From positions 206,067-270,066 of the forward strand of contig JAGFNQ010009950.1 of the NCBI GenBank assembly GCA_024364735.1: a stretch of 64,000 nucleotides of DNA, written 5' to 3'. Below, piece by piece: positions 23,506 through 35,435 of the stretch (its first letter is position 1; each line of letters starts with the position of its first letter). The notes beneath the pieces are model-generated. The model was not told the origin of the DNA, searched no databases, and saw only the letters and a program-made list of their open reading frames with translations. The DNA is from Boesenbergia rotunda (taxonomy: Eukaryota; Streptophyta; Magnoliopsida; Zingiberales; Zingiberaceae). The translations under genes were made by a program, and so were the position numbers.

Positions 23506-23555
23506 TTAGTAAGAGATAATGAGCTTTTATTTTCTTTACACTATAGAGTAAGAGA

Positions 23556-24076
23556 ATGGCAAGAGGACATCCTAGAATTGTCCGAAATGAGGAGAAAGCT
23601 CCTAGAGATCAGGAGTCAACGGAGTCAGTACCACCATCAGACCTTCAAGGAGTGGTGGCCCAGCTTCAAAGGCAACTTGCTGAACAGCAGCAAGTCATTG
23701 CCACCTTAATGGCTAATCAGCAGGCCACCCCTGCTATCCCTCCAGTGGTGCCAGTGGCGGAAGTAGTGGCACTAGTGGCGATAGAGGTTCCCCCAGTACC
23801 TCTGGCAAGAGAAGACAAGAGGCATATCTGATCCAGTGGCAGAGATTGAAGCCCGAGAATTTTTCTGGCACAAGTGAACTATGAAATGCTCAGGCATGGT
23901 TCAAAACGGTGGAAAGTATAGTGGAGTTACTTGACTGGCCTGAGGTGGAGAAGATAAAGTGCATATCCTTCTGCCTTACTAGAGACGCCAAGATGTGGTG
24001 GGAAAGAGTAAAGGCTAAGAGAAATGTGAGTCAAATGACTTGGGCCGACTTCGAAGCAGAGTTCTTGGAGGAGTAC
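23556..24076 (+). pseudogene. Gag N-terminal part (B)
   Basis: It starts MARGHPRIVRNEEKAP, with a Gln/Pro-rich region (LQRQLAEQQQVIATLM). A frameshift near 23815 and a TGA at 23882-23884 break it. The conserved capsid segment follows (AQAWFKTVES, DAKMWWERV, WADFEAEFLEEY). Solo LTR D interrupts directly after the EEY codons, and the frame resumes at 27348. Confidence 0.85.
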
Positions 24077-24424
24077 TGTAACGCCCGCCCATTTACAGCC
24101 TTACGGCGGCGCTACGTGACATACATATACGCATATGGACTTCATAATGCAGCAGAATAATTTTAAAACTTTATCCACATGCGTTTAAACCATGCACTTA
24201 TAACTTAAATCATGTTAACACATTCTTAGCTATCATTCTTAAACATAGTGACATGGTAATCTTAGCATTCATTCTTAATCATATAGCATCATTCTTAAGC
24301 ATGTTTGCATGGTCATCATGTAAAGGGAGAAAGACATAGGATCTTTTCTTTTCTTTTGCCAAATCATTGCCACACACACACACTTGCCCCTCCTACTGCT
24401 TCCCTTCATAACCTCTTTCTTGAT

Positions 24425-26657
24425 CTGCGGTATAAGAACATAAGACTATAAGCACATAGGTTTAGTAAGACCCTTTCCTACTCACTAAAATCATACGTCA
24501 TATCATACATAAACATATGAAACATTCATCATAGCATAATTCTGAACATAAAACATAAGCTTACTCTTAACGTAAACATGGGCATCACATACTTATTATT
24601 GCATAAATCTTAACATGAACATAAGCATAATCATACTTATCATGGCATATTTCTTATCATGAACATAAGCATAAACATACTTATTATGACATGATACATG
24701 GCATAAATATAAACATAAAACATACTTAGCATGGCATGATACATGGCATAGAGTTAAACATAAAACATACTTAGCATGACATGATACATGACATAGATAT
24801 AAACATACTTAGCATGGCATGATACATGGCATAGATATAAACATAAAACATACTTAGCATGACATGATACATGACATAGATATAAACATAAAACATATTT
24901 AGCATGACATGATACATGGCATAGATATAAACATAAACATAAACATAAAACATTGTCCATCATGGCATAATGCATAACATGAATGAATGCATAAGTTAAA
25001 TGCATATATATAAGGATGCTTAACTTTTAAAATCATACTTTTAAATACTTAAACATAATCATAACATCATTGGGGTCCCCGGCTTGTACCACATACATAC
25101 ATCATAAGCGCGCATCCCTAAGTAAATACGAGGTAGCGAGCCCCGACCTACTAGGGTAAGGACAGCATAGTCGGTAGTCCCAGAACCGGGGCGTTCTTAA
25201 GGTGCTCATCCCTGTTGCACAGCTTCGGTAGTGCCAGAGCCGTGGACAGCATAGTCGGTAGTCCAAAACCGGGGCGTTCTTAAGGTGCTCATCCCTTGGA
25301 CCCATACTTCGGTCCGGTACAAGCCCATTTATAAAGTAAAATAACTTCACATGCTTCATCATTCATAGGCATACATGACATAAACATAATCTTGTTTCAT
25401 AAAACTTGACATAAGAATAGGAACAGCTGTGGTAGTTCCAGAACGTGGACAGCTACGGTAGTCCAGAACCGAGGCGTTCTTAAGGTGCCCATCCCTTAGC
25501 ATGACATAAACATACTTAACATTTCATCATTCATACTTATCATCATGATGCCTTAAAGGCATGAACATTCATCATCATTCATTATTCTCATTCAGAAGGT
25601 ATGTCATGCTTATCTCATTTGTCTTAGAGCCATGGTTATCATTTTCATTCATCATCTTCATTCTTAAACATAGCATACGTACATATTATTCATAACTCAT
25701 GGCATACATACATGTCATTCACAAAACATGGCATACATACATATCATTCATAGATCATGGCATACCTACATATCATTCATAAATCATGGCATACATATAT
25801 ATTATTCCTAAAGCATGACATACATACTTAATTAGCATCTTCATTCATCAAGCAGGCATGATCATGGTATATAGGAAAACATGCATAGATCTTTTCATAT
25901 ATGATACATATCCCCTAGGTTCATGGCACATGGTCTAAACATTTAGGAATAATCATAGCACATGACCTAATGTACGAAGTCATGATACATCTTACATGAA
26001 GCTAGGGTTTTAGGTCACATAAAAATTCTTACATCTTACTTAATCATATACTTACATCTTAATAACCTATACTCAAGCCTCCTTGAGACCTTAACCCAAA
26101 CCAAACCCTAAATTAGGGTCTTGGCCGAAACCCTAAAGGACAATAAGTCCATGAGAAATTCACATAGGTCATGATTACATTCCATACCATACATACTATG
26201 CCATAGAAAAACCATTTGATCCCTTATTTGGATTTAACTCCAAGTCCTATCCCTAAATCATGAGTTGGCCGAAACTCAAAGAGGATCACAAGCCCATGAA
26301 AAATTCATAAAATGCCCAAGTCACATCTATTACCTTACATATAATAACATGGGAGTCATTTGAACCCTTGCTTGGAGTTAAACCTAACTTCTTTGCCCTA
26401 AAACTCCTCTTGGCCAAAAGTTATATGGGCCCTAAACCATGTAAAACTTTCACATAAACCCCTATCAACACCTTTTACAACATGAGAAAACATAAGAAAC
26501 ATCATTTGAGAGTTAGATCCAAACCCAACCATAGAAACCTATGATGGCCGAAAGTTTCAAGGGTCCTAACTTTGGTTTTCTCCACATATAGTCCAAACAA
26601 AACATTGCATCATGAAAATAACTCGGAACTATTATACCACAGGTGAGGGAGTCTTAC
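24425..26657 (-). other. Putative intron in solo LTR D
   Basis: On the minus strand the donor reads CAAG|GTAAGACTCCCTCACCTG at 26657 and the acceptor reads CTTATACCGCAG|ATC ending at 24425. Element E has the same pair. The interval contains the D tandem repeats and the GGCGTTCTTAAGGTGC modules (25150-25500). Inferred from signals only. Confidence 0.45.
24680..24960. repeat. Tandem array in D
   Basis: About five diverged units of ~45-60 bp repeat CTTAGCATG(A/G)CATGATACAT and GACATAGATATAAACATAAA. Translations of the array give repetitive spurious ORFs. Confidence 0.75.
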
Positions 26658-27342
26658 CTTGGGTTATCTTGGTTTTTAGACCTTAAAAAAAGAGAAGGAA
26701 ATTGGAAATCCCTTTGACACTTGAACCCTCCTTGCCCTTGTAGCCTTGTAAGAGAACCTAGATCTTAAAAAGGGAGTCTCCTTGTGGAGTTTTTCCAAAG
26801 AAAATCTCCTTGTGGAGTTTCGGCTAGGAGAAGAAGGAAGGGGGAAGAAGAGATCTATTTATAATGTCCTTTTGTCTCTTCACAAGTGCCTTTTCATCTT
26901 CTTCACATGGTGTCTCTTCACCTCCCCTACCATTTACTAAAATCCACTTCATTCTCTACTAGCACTCCCTTGCTAGGTGAATTGGTTAGTGCATGCATGG
27001 TGGAACCATAGGTCCAAGGTTCAATCCTTGGTGTATGCACTTTGTTTTTATTTTTATTTTTCTTATTTCCGAAAATTCCCCAAAAATTCACCCATGATCA
27101 TGCTAATATTCCTAATTAAAACCCATTTATATTTATATTAAATTTACCTAAAATCCACTAATAACCATGGCACTAGAAAAGCCCATATAAGGCCCATTAG
27201 TACTTAGCTTCACAATTTAAATAGGGAAAAATCATGGATAACTAGGCTAAAGGTCGTACTAATATTTCTAGGTTCCTCAAGACTATCTAGACATGATCAA
27301 TATTTTTAAAAAAATATTGAGAGAATTTTTCGGGTCGTTACA

Positions 27343-28979
27343 AGTACTTTCATATGAAGGTAACGAACAAACACTACGATGAATTCACGGAGTTCCGTCA
27401 AGGAGAATTGTCTGTAGATGAAGCCGTGAAGAAGTTTAATCGACTAGCTCGCTTGTGCCCGAAGTTAGTTAGCATTGAAAAGGAAAGGGCCAGGTTAATG
27501 CTCAAGATGCTGAGGCCTCAGATAGCTCTGAATGTGGCCGGCGGTGGTAATAGACCGCAGACTTCGGAAGAACTAGTAAGTAGTGCTTTGATCACTGAAC
27601 ACTACTTAAATAGTATAAAGGCCACACGTATGCAACAACAACAGGCATCAGCCCAGAAGTCCCAAGGAAATCCTCAAAACCAACAAAATTGGAAAGGAAA
27701 TTCAGGCAAGAGGAAGCAGTGGGACCAGAAGTCTTCTGAGGGCAGTAAAGGGGGCTCGTCAGGCAAGCAGCTCAAGTATTCCCCTTGCCCAAAATGTGGG
27801 AAGATGCATCCCGGAGTATGTCGTCAGGGCATGAGCGGATGCAATATATGTGGAGCAGAAGGACATATGATGAAGGCTTGCCCTAACCGGTCGAGTATTG
27901 GCGGATGTTATATCTGTGGAGTAGTAGGGCACCTAGCCAAGGCTTGTCCTAAAGCAAAGCCGCCTCCACCACAGCTCCTTCAGTACGGGGGTGGATTAGC
28001 CCAGTTGCACCAGATGCAGCCAGCAATGGAGGGACCCTATTTCAGTCAAGCGATAATGGAAGCCCCACCAGCCACGACCAACGCCAGGATTTTCGCCATC
28101 ACCAAGGAAGAGGCGGCAAATTCTCCTACTATGGTCACAGGTCGAATACTCATCTCATCCCAATATGTTGTTGTGTTATTCGATACTGGGGCAACCCATT
28201 CCTTTGTATCCATGTTTTTCTCTAAGAAGCTAGGGATCCCACCAGAAAGATTGAGTCAGGAGTTCTTAACAACTTTACCGTCGGGGGAAGTAATGGCCTC
28301 TACTGAGAGGCTGAGGGCAGTACCAATCTGGATTTCCAACCGAGAGCTCTACAGTGACTTGGTAGTCCTTGAGATGAAGGATTACGATGTCATTTTAGGG
28401 ATGGACATCTTGAGCAAGTACAATGCTTCTATAGACTGCCGCAAGAGAAAAGTCAAGTTCACACCAGAAGCGGAACCTCCATTCGAGTTTATTGGAGACC
28501 CAAAGAGAAAGACAAAAAGGTTCTTATCTACCTTACAAGCTCAGAGAATGCTAGAGAAGGGGTGTTCTGGTTTTCTAGCTCATATAGTGGATGCAAGTCA
28601 AAGAGAAGGATTAAAGAAAGAGGAAGTGAGGGTAGTCTGTGAATATCCGGAGGTGTTTCCTGAAGAGTTACCAGGACTCCCTCCCAATCGAGAAATTGAA
28701 TTCGAAATTGAGTTGGTTCCAGGAACCAACCCAATTTCAAATGCACCTTATCGCATGGCACCAGCAGAACTGAAAGAGCTGCAAGAACAGTTACAAGAGC
28801 TGCTCGACAAGGGTTTCATCCGCCCTGGTCATTCACCTTGGGGAGCTCCTGTGTTGTTCGTCAAGAAGAAAGATGGATCCATGCGAATGTCCATAGATTA
28901 TCGAGCCTTGAATAAGGTAACCATCAAGAACAGATATCCCTTGCCAAGGATAGATGATTTATTCGATCAGTTGAAGTGA
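27343..28979 (+). pseudogene. Gag C-terminus, protease and RT start (B)
   Basis: After D the frame continues gag (NKHYDEFTEFRQGELSVDEA) and reaches three Cys/His groups: CPKCGKMHPGVC, then the CCHC knuckles CNICGAEGHMMKAC and CYICGVVGHLAKAC (27785-27950). The protease motif LFDTGATHSFVS is at ~28168-28203 with its catalytic Asp, and DVILGMDIL follows. RT starts with the GFIRPGHSPWGAPVLFVKKK and MSIDYRALNKVT blocks. The frame ends in a TGA (28977-28979) where glycine is expected. This is the best-preserved coding stretch of B. Confidence 0.88.
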
Positions 28980-29878
28980 GCCACGGTGTTCTCCAAAATA
29001 GATCTGCGATCAGGTTACCATCAACTCAAAGTGAAGGAGAGTGATGTGCCAAGGACTGCTTTCAGTACAAGATATGAGCACTACGAGTTTGTGGTCATGC
29101 CCTTTAGAGTGACAAACACCCCTGCGACGTTTATGGATCTAATGAATCGAGTGTTCAAAGATTTTCTTGACAAGTTCATCATTGTCTTCATTGATGATAT
29201 CCTAGTGTATTCAAAGACTCAGGAAGAACATGACGAACACCTGAGGATAGTGTTGCAGACCTTACATCAGAGGGAGCTGTATGCCAAATTCTCAACGTGT
29301 GAGTTTTGGCTTGACCAGGTGACCTTTCTAGGCCACATCATTTCCAAAGAAGGCATTATGGTAGACCCAGCCAAGATTGAAGCAGTTAGTAACTGGAGTC
29401 GACCAACGAATGCTAGTGAGATCAGAAGTTTCCTGGGTTTAGCAGGGTACTACAGAAGGTTTGTAGAGGACTTTTCAAAGATAGCTTCTCCACTTACAGC
29501 CCTTACAGAAAGAATAAGAAGTATGAGTGGACTGAAGACTGTGAGCAGAGTTTCCTTGAGATGAAGAAGAGACTGACAAGCACTCCTATTCTTATAGTAC
29601 CCGAAGGTGATAAGAGCTTTGATATATATAGTGATGCATCAAAGCTAGGACTTGGAGCCGTACTTATGCAAGAAGGCAAGGTCATAGCTTATGCTTCCAG
29701 GTAACTCAAGGATTATGAAAAGAATTACCCCACCCATGATCTGGAGTTGGCAGCTGTAGTCTTCGCTCTAAAAATATGGAGACATTATCTGTATGGAGTG
29801 CAGTGCAAGATTTATACAGATCACCAGAGTCTAAAATATTTCTTCACTCAGAAAGACCTCAATATGAGACAACGAAGG
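28980..29878 (+). pseudogene. RT core and RNase H first part (B)
   Basis: The same frame goes on after the TGA: VFSKIDLRSGYHQL, then IVFIDDILVYS with the catalytic DD, and FLGLAGYYRRFVEDFS. A frameshift near 29500 moves the sequence to the frame with YEWTEDCEQSF and RNase H FDIYSDASKLGLGAVLMQ. A TAA at 29702-29704 (glutamine expected) breaks it again before LKDYEKNYPTHDLELAAVVF. Solo LTR E interrupts after the MRQRR codons. Confidence 0.85.
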
Positions 29879-30405
29879 TGTAACGCCCGCTTTTTTTTTT
29901 CATAAGTGGCGTTACGTTAACATGCTTAGGGCATGTAGACATCATAAGGCAGCGGAATAACTTTAACTTATACATGCCCTGTTACCATTCTTAACTTAAT
30001 GACATATGAACCTTAGCATATTAACTTTGAACTTAAGCATCATATCATATCATGTCATACGTAACGTCATATCATAAGGTTCCATAGGTAATTATTCAGA
30101 CATATAAGTAACCAAGGTGAAGTTCTAACATAAACAGTAAACATAGAGTTTCCTGGGCCAAGTCACTACTACACACATGCGTTCTTGCCCTCCTGCTGCT
30201 TCCATCATTGTCCCCTTGAATGATCTGCGGTATAAGGAAATAAGACTATAAGCACACAGGCTTAGTAAGACTCTTTCCTACTCACAAAATCATTCATCAT
30301 TCATCATCTCATAATGAGCACATGAAAACATTAACATACTTGGTGCTCTACTTAGGACATAACATCTTAAATCACTTATCGTATACATAGCATGGCATGA
30401 ACATA

Positions 30406-30645
30406 AACATAGTAGCATTCTAAGCATGGCATAATACTTGGCATGAACATAAACATAGTAGCATTCTAAGCATGGCATAACACTTGGCATGAACATAAAC
30501 ATAGTAGCATTCTAAGCATGGCATAATACTTGGCATGAACATAAACATAGTAGCATTCTAAGCATGGCATAATACTTGGCATGAACATAAACATAGTAAC
30601 ATTCTAAGCATGACATAATACTTGACACGAACATAAACATAATGA
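30406..30645. repeat. 46-bp tandem array in E
   Basis: About five units of 46 bp repeat GTAGCATTCTAAGCATGGCA followed by TAATACTTGGCATGAACATA. The copies differ at few positions. Confidence 0.85.
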
Positions 30646-31497
30646 ACATTCTTCCTATCATAACATATGAGCATCTTCTTAACATTATCATGGCATAGAT
30701 CATTTGTTCTCATGCATACTTCTTAACATGAAGCGTAAGCATAAAATCTTATCATCATAGCATAATGCATAACATGAATGGAGGCATGAGTGGAATGCAT
30801 ATACATATATGGATGCTTAGTTTAAAATCATACTTTTCATGAACATACTTTTCATAAACATACTTTTTCATAATGAATGCATGGGCAATGCATATATATC
30901 ATAAGGATGCTTAATCTTTAAAAACATACTTTTCATTTCTTAAACATAATCATCATAACATCATTTGGGGTCCCCGGCTTGTACCACATACATACATCAT
31001 AGCGCGCATCCCTAGCAAGTCCGAGGTCGCGAGCCCCAACCTACTAGGGTAAGGACAGCATAGTCGGTAGTCCCCGAACCGAGGCGTTCTTAAGGTGCCC
31101 ATCCCTGTTGCACAGCTTCGGTAGTGCCAGAACCGTGGACAGCTTCGGTAGTCCAAAACCGGGGCGTTCTTAAGGTGCCCATCCCTTGGACCCATACTTC
31201 GGTCTGGTACAAGCCCATACATAAAGTAAAATACTTTTCATGCTTCATCATTCATAAAACATTCATGTCATCTTCATCAGAGCATAACTTGTTACGGCCC
31301 GGCCCGTCTACCGGCCCATTTACCGATCCTCACGACCGTCGTACCGTCGACCATCGACCATGCCATTTAGCATATTTATGCCTTAAAGACATAAGAATCA
31401 TCTTTCATTCATCATACTTGTCATTCATTATTTTCATTCTTAGACATGGCATATGTACACATCATTCATAGAGCATGCATACATTCATATTATCCTA

Positions 31498-31840
31498 AAA
31501 CATGGCATATCATTCATAAACATGGCATATCATTCGTAAACATGGCATATCATTCGTAAACATGGCATATCATTCGTAAACATGGCATATCATGCATAAA
31601 CATGGCATATCATTCATAAACATGGCATATCCTTCATAAACATGGCATATCATGCATAAACATGGCATATCATTCATAAACATGGCATATCATTCATAAC
31701 ATGGCATATCATTCATAAACATGGCATATCATGCATAAACATGGCATATCATTCATAAACATGGCATATCCTTCATAAACATGGCATATCATTCATAACA
31801 TGACATATCATTCATAAACATGGCATATCATTCATAAAAC
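31498..31840. repeat. 20-bp tandem array in E
   Basis: About 17 head-to-tail copies of CATGGCATATCATTCATAAA, with small variants (CATTCGTAAA, CATGCATAAA, CCTTCATAAA). The variants recur in the same order (a ~140-bp higher-order pattern), suggesting that blocks of units were duplicated together. Confidence 0.9.
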
Positions 31841-32074
31841 ACAAATCACATCTTACCATAGGGCCATTGGGACCCTTACTTGAAATAAATCTTAACTTTT
31901 ACCCTATTAACCCTTCTTGGCCGAAACATGTGGAGTCCCAAGGCCATGTGAAAATTCACATAATCACCATCCATCATCCTTATATCATGGCAACACATAA
32001 ACATATGCTTGAAGTTAAAGACTCAACCCTAACCCTTGGGTCCTTGGGGTTGGCCGAACCATATGGGGCCTCTA

Positions 32075-32800
32075 GGGTACTCCAAAAATTCCCAAAAATT
32101 ATACTTAACCTCTACTCAGCATAAGGGAACATTAAATAACATTATCATGATTTTTATCATAATTATAGACCTTTAAAACATGGTGGCCGAAACCCTTAAA
32201 CTCAGGGTTCTTAGTTTTTGTTTCTTTCATGTTGGCCGAAACCCTAGGGTGTCCTAGGGTACTCCAAAAATTCCCAAAAATTATAAATAACTTCTAAACA
32301 TCATAAGGGAACATTAAATAACATTATCATGATTTTTAGCATAATTATATACCTTTAAAACATGGTGGCCGAAACCCTTAAACTCAGGGTTCTTAGTTTT
32401 TGTTTCTTTCATGTTGGCCGAAACCCTAGGGTGTCCTAGGGTACTCCAAAAATTCCCAAAAATTATAATTAACTTCTAAAAATCATAAGGGAACATTAAA
32501 TAACATTATCATGATTTTTATCATAATTATATACCTTTAAAACATGGTGGCCAAAACCCTTAAACTCAGGGTTCTTAGTTTTTGTTTCTTTCATGTTGGC
32601 CGAAACCCTAGGGTATCCTAGGGTACTCCAAAAATTCCCAAAAATTATAATTAACTTCTAAACATCATAAGGGAACATTAAATAACATTATACAGATTTT
32701 TAGCATAATTTTAGATCTTAAAAACATGGTGGCCGAAACCCTTAAGCATGAGGGTCTTGGTTTTCTTTCCTTTCAACATCCAATTCGAAAACCAACCACT
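32075..32800. repeat. ~182-bp tandem array in E
   Basis: Four copies start at about 32075, 32258, 32443 and 32624 with GTACTCCAAAAATTCCCAAA. Each copy also includes GGTGGCCGAAACCCTTAA and AACATTAAATAACATTAT. They differ by only a few bases. D has a single related copy of parts of this unit (26100-26640). Confidence 0.85.
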
Positions 32801-33761
32801 ATATCATACTAAAAATCATAGGGAACTATTATACCACAGGTGAGGGAGTCTTACCTTGGGGTTTCTAAATTTTTAGACCTTGGATGGAGAGAAGGAAGAA
32901 GACTTGATGTCTCTTGACCACACCTAGTCCTTGGATCCTTGTAAGAACTTTAGATCTTGGGAGATGGAGCCTTGGTGGAAACTTTTCCAAGGGGAACTCT
33001 TCCTTAGAATTTCGGCTAGAATGAGGAGGGAGGAGGGGAGCAAATGCACTTGATGGTGAAGAGAAGTAACCCCCCAAACCCCCTCTTTATAGCTCCTTTA
33101 AAGAGGCAAATGAAGAGTCTCTCCATGACCCTTCATCTCCTTCTACTTCTTAACCAACCTCCACTTCATTTACTCATAAGTATTCCTTGCTAGGTGAGTT
33201 GGTTAAAGTATTCATGGTTGTATAAGAGGTCCAAGGTTCAATCCTTGGCCCATGCACCTTTATTTTTATTTTATTTTTCATTTTATTTAAACCTTTTCCT
33301 CTAATTTTTGAAAGTTCCCTTTTATTTCGAAAATTCTCCAAAAATCACCCATAATTATGCTAATATTCCTAAATAAAATTCTTTTATATTTATATTAATT
33401 TTACCTAATTTATATTAATTTTACCTAATTAATCCCCATTTTTGGAGCCCATTTAAAGCTCATTAGTACCTAATTTCTCCATTAAAATAGAAAAATTAGG
33501 CTAAGACTTACCCATAATCATGCTAATATGCCTAATTAAATCGTATTTATATTTATATTAATTATTACCGAAATCCACCTATAATCATGGTACTAAAAAG
33601 CCCACATAAAGCCCATTAGTACTTAGTTTTCTCAATTTAAATGAGAAAACATGGATTTTCTAGGCCAAAGTTCTCCTTAATATTTCTAGGTCCCTTGGAA
33701 AATTATTTAAACATGCTTAATATTTTAAGAAAATATTAAGAGAATTTTCTGGGTCGTTACA

Positions 33762-34018
33762 GAAGGTGGCTTGAGTTAGTGAAGGATTATGACTGTGAGA
33801 TCCTTTACCACCCTGGTAAGGCAAATAAAGTAGCAGATGCACTAAGTAGAAAGACGTGTGCCACTTTGATGTCCTTGTCATCATTATCACCATCATTACA
33901 GAAGGAAATAGTAGATTATGGAGTTGAGATCATTTATGGGCAGTTAGCTCTATTGACACTAGAGTCAACCTTGCTTGAAGATATACAGAAAGAGCAAGCT
34001 GAGGATTCTGATATCTAA
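33762..34018 (+). pseudogene. RNase H end and linker (B)
   Basis: After E the frame resumes with RRWLELVKDYDCEILYHPGK and KVADALSRK, the conserved end of Ty3/gypsy RNase H. It stops at a TAA (34016-34018) where a glutamine codon is expected. Confidence 0.85.
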
Positions 34019-34879
34019 AGGATCAAGCAAGAGATACAAGAAGGAGAAAGTAAAGAGTTTAGAGTATCTGACAGTGAGATACTCTATTATGGTGACCGTT
34101 TATGTGTCCCCAATAGTGAAGAGCTGAGAAAGAAGATCCTTGAAGAAGCCCATAGAACTCCCTACTCAATGCACCCTGGTTCCACTAAGATGTACCAGGA
34201 CTTGAAAAGAAGATTTTGGTGGTCCGGAATAAAAAGAGACATAGCTAAGTATGTCAGCACCTGCCTGACATGTCAGAGAGTTAAAGCAGAACACCAGAGA
34301 CCAAGAGGTGTCCTACAACCCATTCAGATTCCTGAGTGGAAATGGGAAGACATAGCCATGGATTTCATAGTTGGTCTACCAAAGACAACTAATGGCTATG
34401 ACGCTATTTGGGTAATAGTAGACAGATTGACCAAGTCTGCCCACTTCTTGGCAATCAAAGTGTCTTATTCGATTGAAAGATTAGCCCAGCTATATGTACA
34501 GGAAGTGATCCGACTACACGGAGTCCCGAAGACCATTATCTCTGATAGAGATGGTCATTTCACTTCACACTTTTGGGAGTGTGTACAGACAGCACTAGGC
34601 ACCAAACTGAAGTTTAGCACAGCTTTCCATCCCCAGACTGATGGACAGACAGAGAAAGTGAATCAAATTCTAGAAGATATGCTCAGAGCTTGTGCACTAC
34701 ATTTCAAAGGCAGTTGGTGCAAATATTTATGTTTAGCTGAGTTTGCCTACAACAACAGCTACCAAGCTACTATTGGGATGACAACCTATGAAGCTCTTTA
34801 TGGTAGGAAGTGTAATCTCCCCTCTGTTGGTATGAAGGTGGTGAGAAGAAAGAAATGGGGTCTCAGACTGACCTTATAG
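34019..34879 (+). pseudogene. Integrase (B)
   Basis: The zinc-binding region contains HRTPYSMHPG with STCLTCQRVKAEH. The catalytic core shows MDFIVGLPK (Asp), IISDRDGHFTSHFW (Asp) and HPQTDGQTEKVNQILEDMLR (Glu), followed by LAEFAYNNSYQATIGM. A frameshift near 34840 ends this frame. It is the enzyme that inserts element DNA; the catalytic residues are all present. Confidence 0.9.
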
Positions 34880-35400
34880 ATGATACCACAGAAGCTATAA
34901 AGAGCATCCGCCGGAGAATAGAAGCTGCTCAGAGTAGGCAGAAGAGTTATGCCGATGTACGCCGTAGACCGTTAGAGTTTGAAGTTGGGGATACAATTTT
35001 CCTCAAGGTAGCTCCTATGATAGGTGTAATGAGATTCGGCTAGAAAGGCAAGCTAAGTCCTCGATACATAGGACTCTACCTAGTGACGAAAAGAGTTGGC
35101 AAGGTAGCTTATGAGTTGGAGCTACCTCCAGCGATGTCAGCAATACACAATGTGTTCCATGTCTCAATGCTAAAGAAGCATATCTCCGATGCCAACCAAG
35201 TGATTGAGCCACAGATGGTACATGTTCAAGAAGATCTGAGTTATGAAAGTCGACATATTCAGATAATAGATCGAGCAGATAAGAAGCTGAGGAACAAAGT
35301 GCTACCACTAGTGAAAGTCTTATTACTGAATCAGAAGTATGAAGAGGCAACCTGGGAATCAGAAGATAGCATGAGGCAAAGGTACCCAGAGCTGTTCTAA
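34840..35400 (+). pseudogene. Integrase C-terminus with chromodomain-like end (B)
   Basis: The frame reads SYADVRRRPLEFEVGDTIFL, passes a TAG (35041-35043), then reads LSPRYIGLY, VAYELELPP and NVFHVSMLKKH, the GPY/F-type region. The end, PLVKVLLLNQKYEEATWESE, is the short chromodomain typical of Tekay/Del integrases, which is thought to direct insertion to heterochromatin. The stop is at 35398-35400. Confidence 0.8.
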
Positions 35401-35422
35401 GTTCGAGGATGAACTTTTTATA

Positions 35423-35435
35423 AGGTAGGGAGGAT
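35423..35435 (+). promoter_or_regulatory. Polypurine tract of B
   Basis: AGGTAGGGAGGAT lies directly before the 3' LTR start (TGTAAC), as required for priming of the second DNA strand. Confidence 0.8.

Larger units (their letters stand above)
24077..27342 (-). mobile_element. D: solo LTR in B gag
   Basis: The insertion starts TGTAACGCCCGC and ends GGGTCGTTACA, with the duplication AGTAC on both sides (24072-24076, 27343-27347). The ends TGTAACG/CGTTACA are inverted. It is homologous to E. A TATAAATAG box on the minus strand (26855-26863) and the splice-like signals give its orientation. No coding region or second LTR is present. Confidence 0.88.
30225..32854 (-). other. Putative intron in solo LTR E
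   Basis: The minus-strand donor CAAG|GTAAGACTCCCTCACCTG is at 32854 and the acceptor TTCCTTATACCGCAG|ATC ends at 30225, matching D base for base at the junctions. The interval (2630 nt) contains all three tandem arrays of E. Inferred from signals only. Confidence 0.45.
29879..33761 (-). mobile_element. E: solo LTR in B RNase H
   Basis: The insertion starts TGTAACGCCCGC and ends GGGTCGTTACA, flanked by GAAGG (29874-29878 and 33762-33766). It is the same family and orientation as D but longer because of three tandem arrays. A minus-strand TATAAAG lies at ~33085-33091. No coding region is present. Confidence 0.88.

Noticed and set aside
24754..25005. Repetitive ORFs with LCLYLCHVSCHAKYV-like units
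   Set aside because: Direct translations of the tandem array in D (and likewise 30290-30703 in E).
28977..28979. Possible stop-codon readthrough between the two RT parts of B
   Set aside because: The stop falls within the RT domain at a normally conserved glycine and other stops and frameshifts follow, so it is decay.
31498..31840. Regular 20-bp repeats resembling a CRISPR array
   Set aside because: The units are head to tail without unique spacers, in a plant LTR; it is a simple tandem array.
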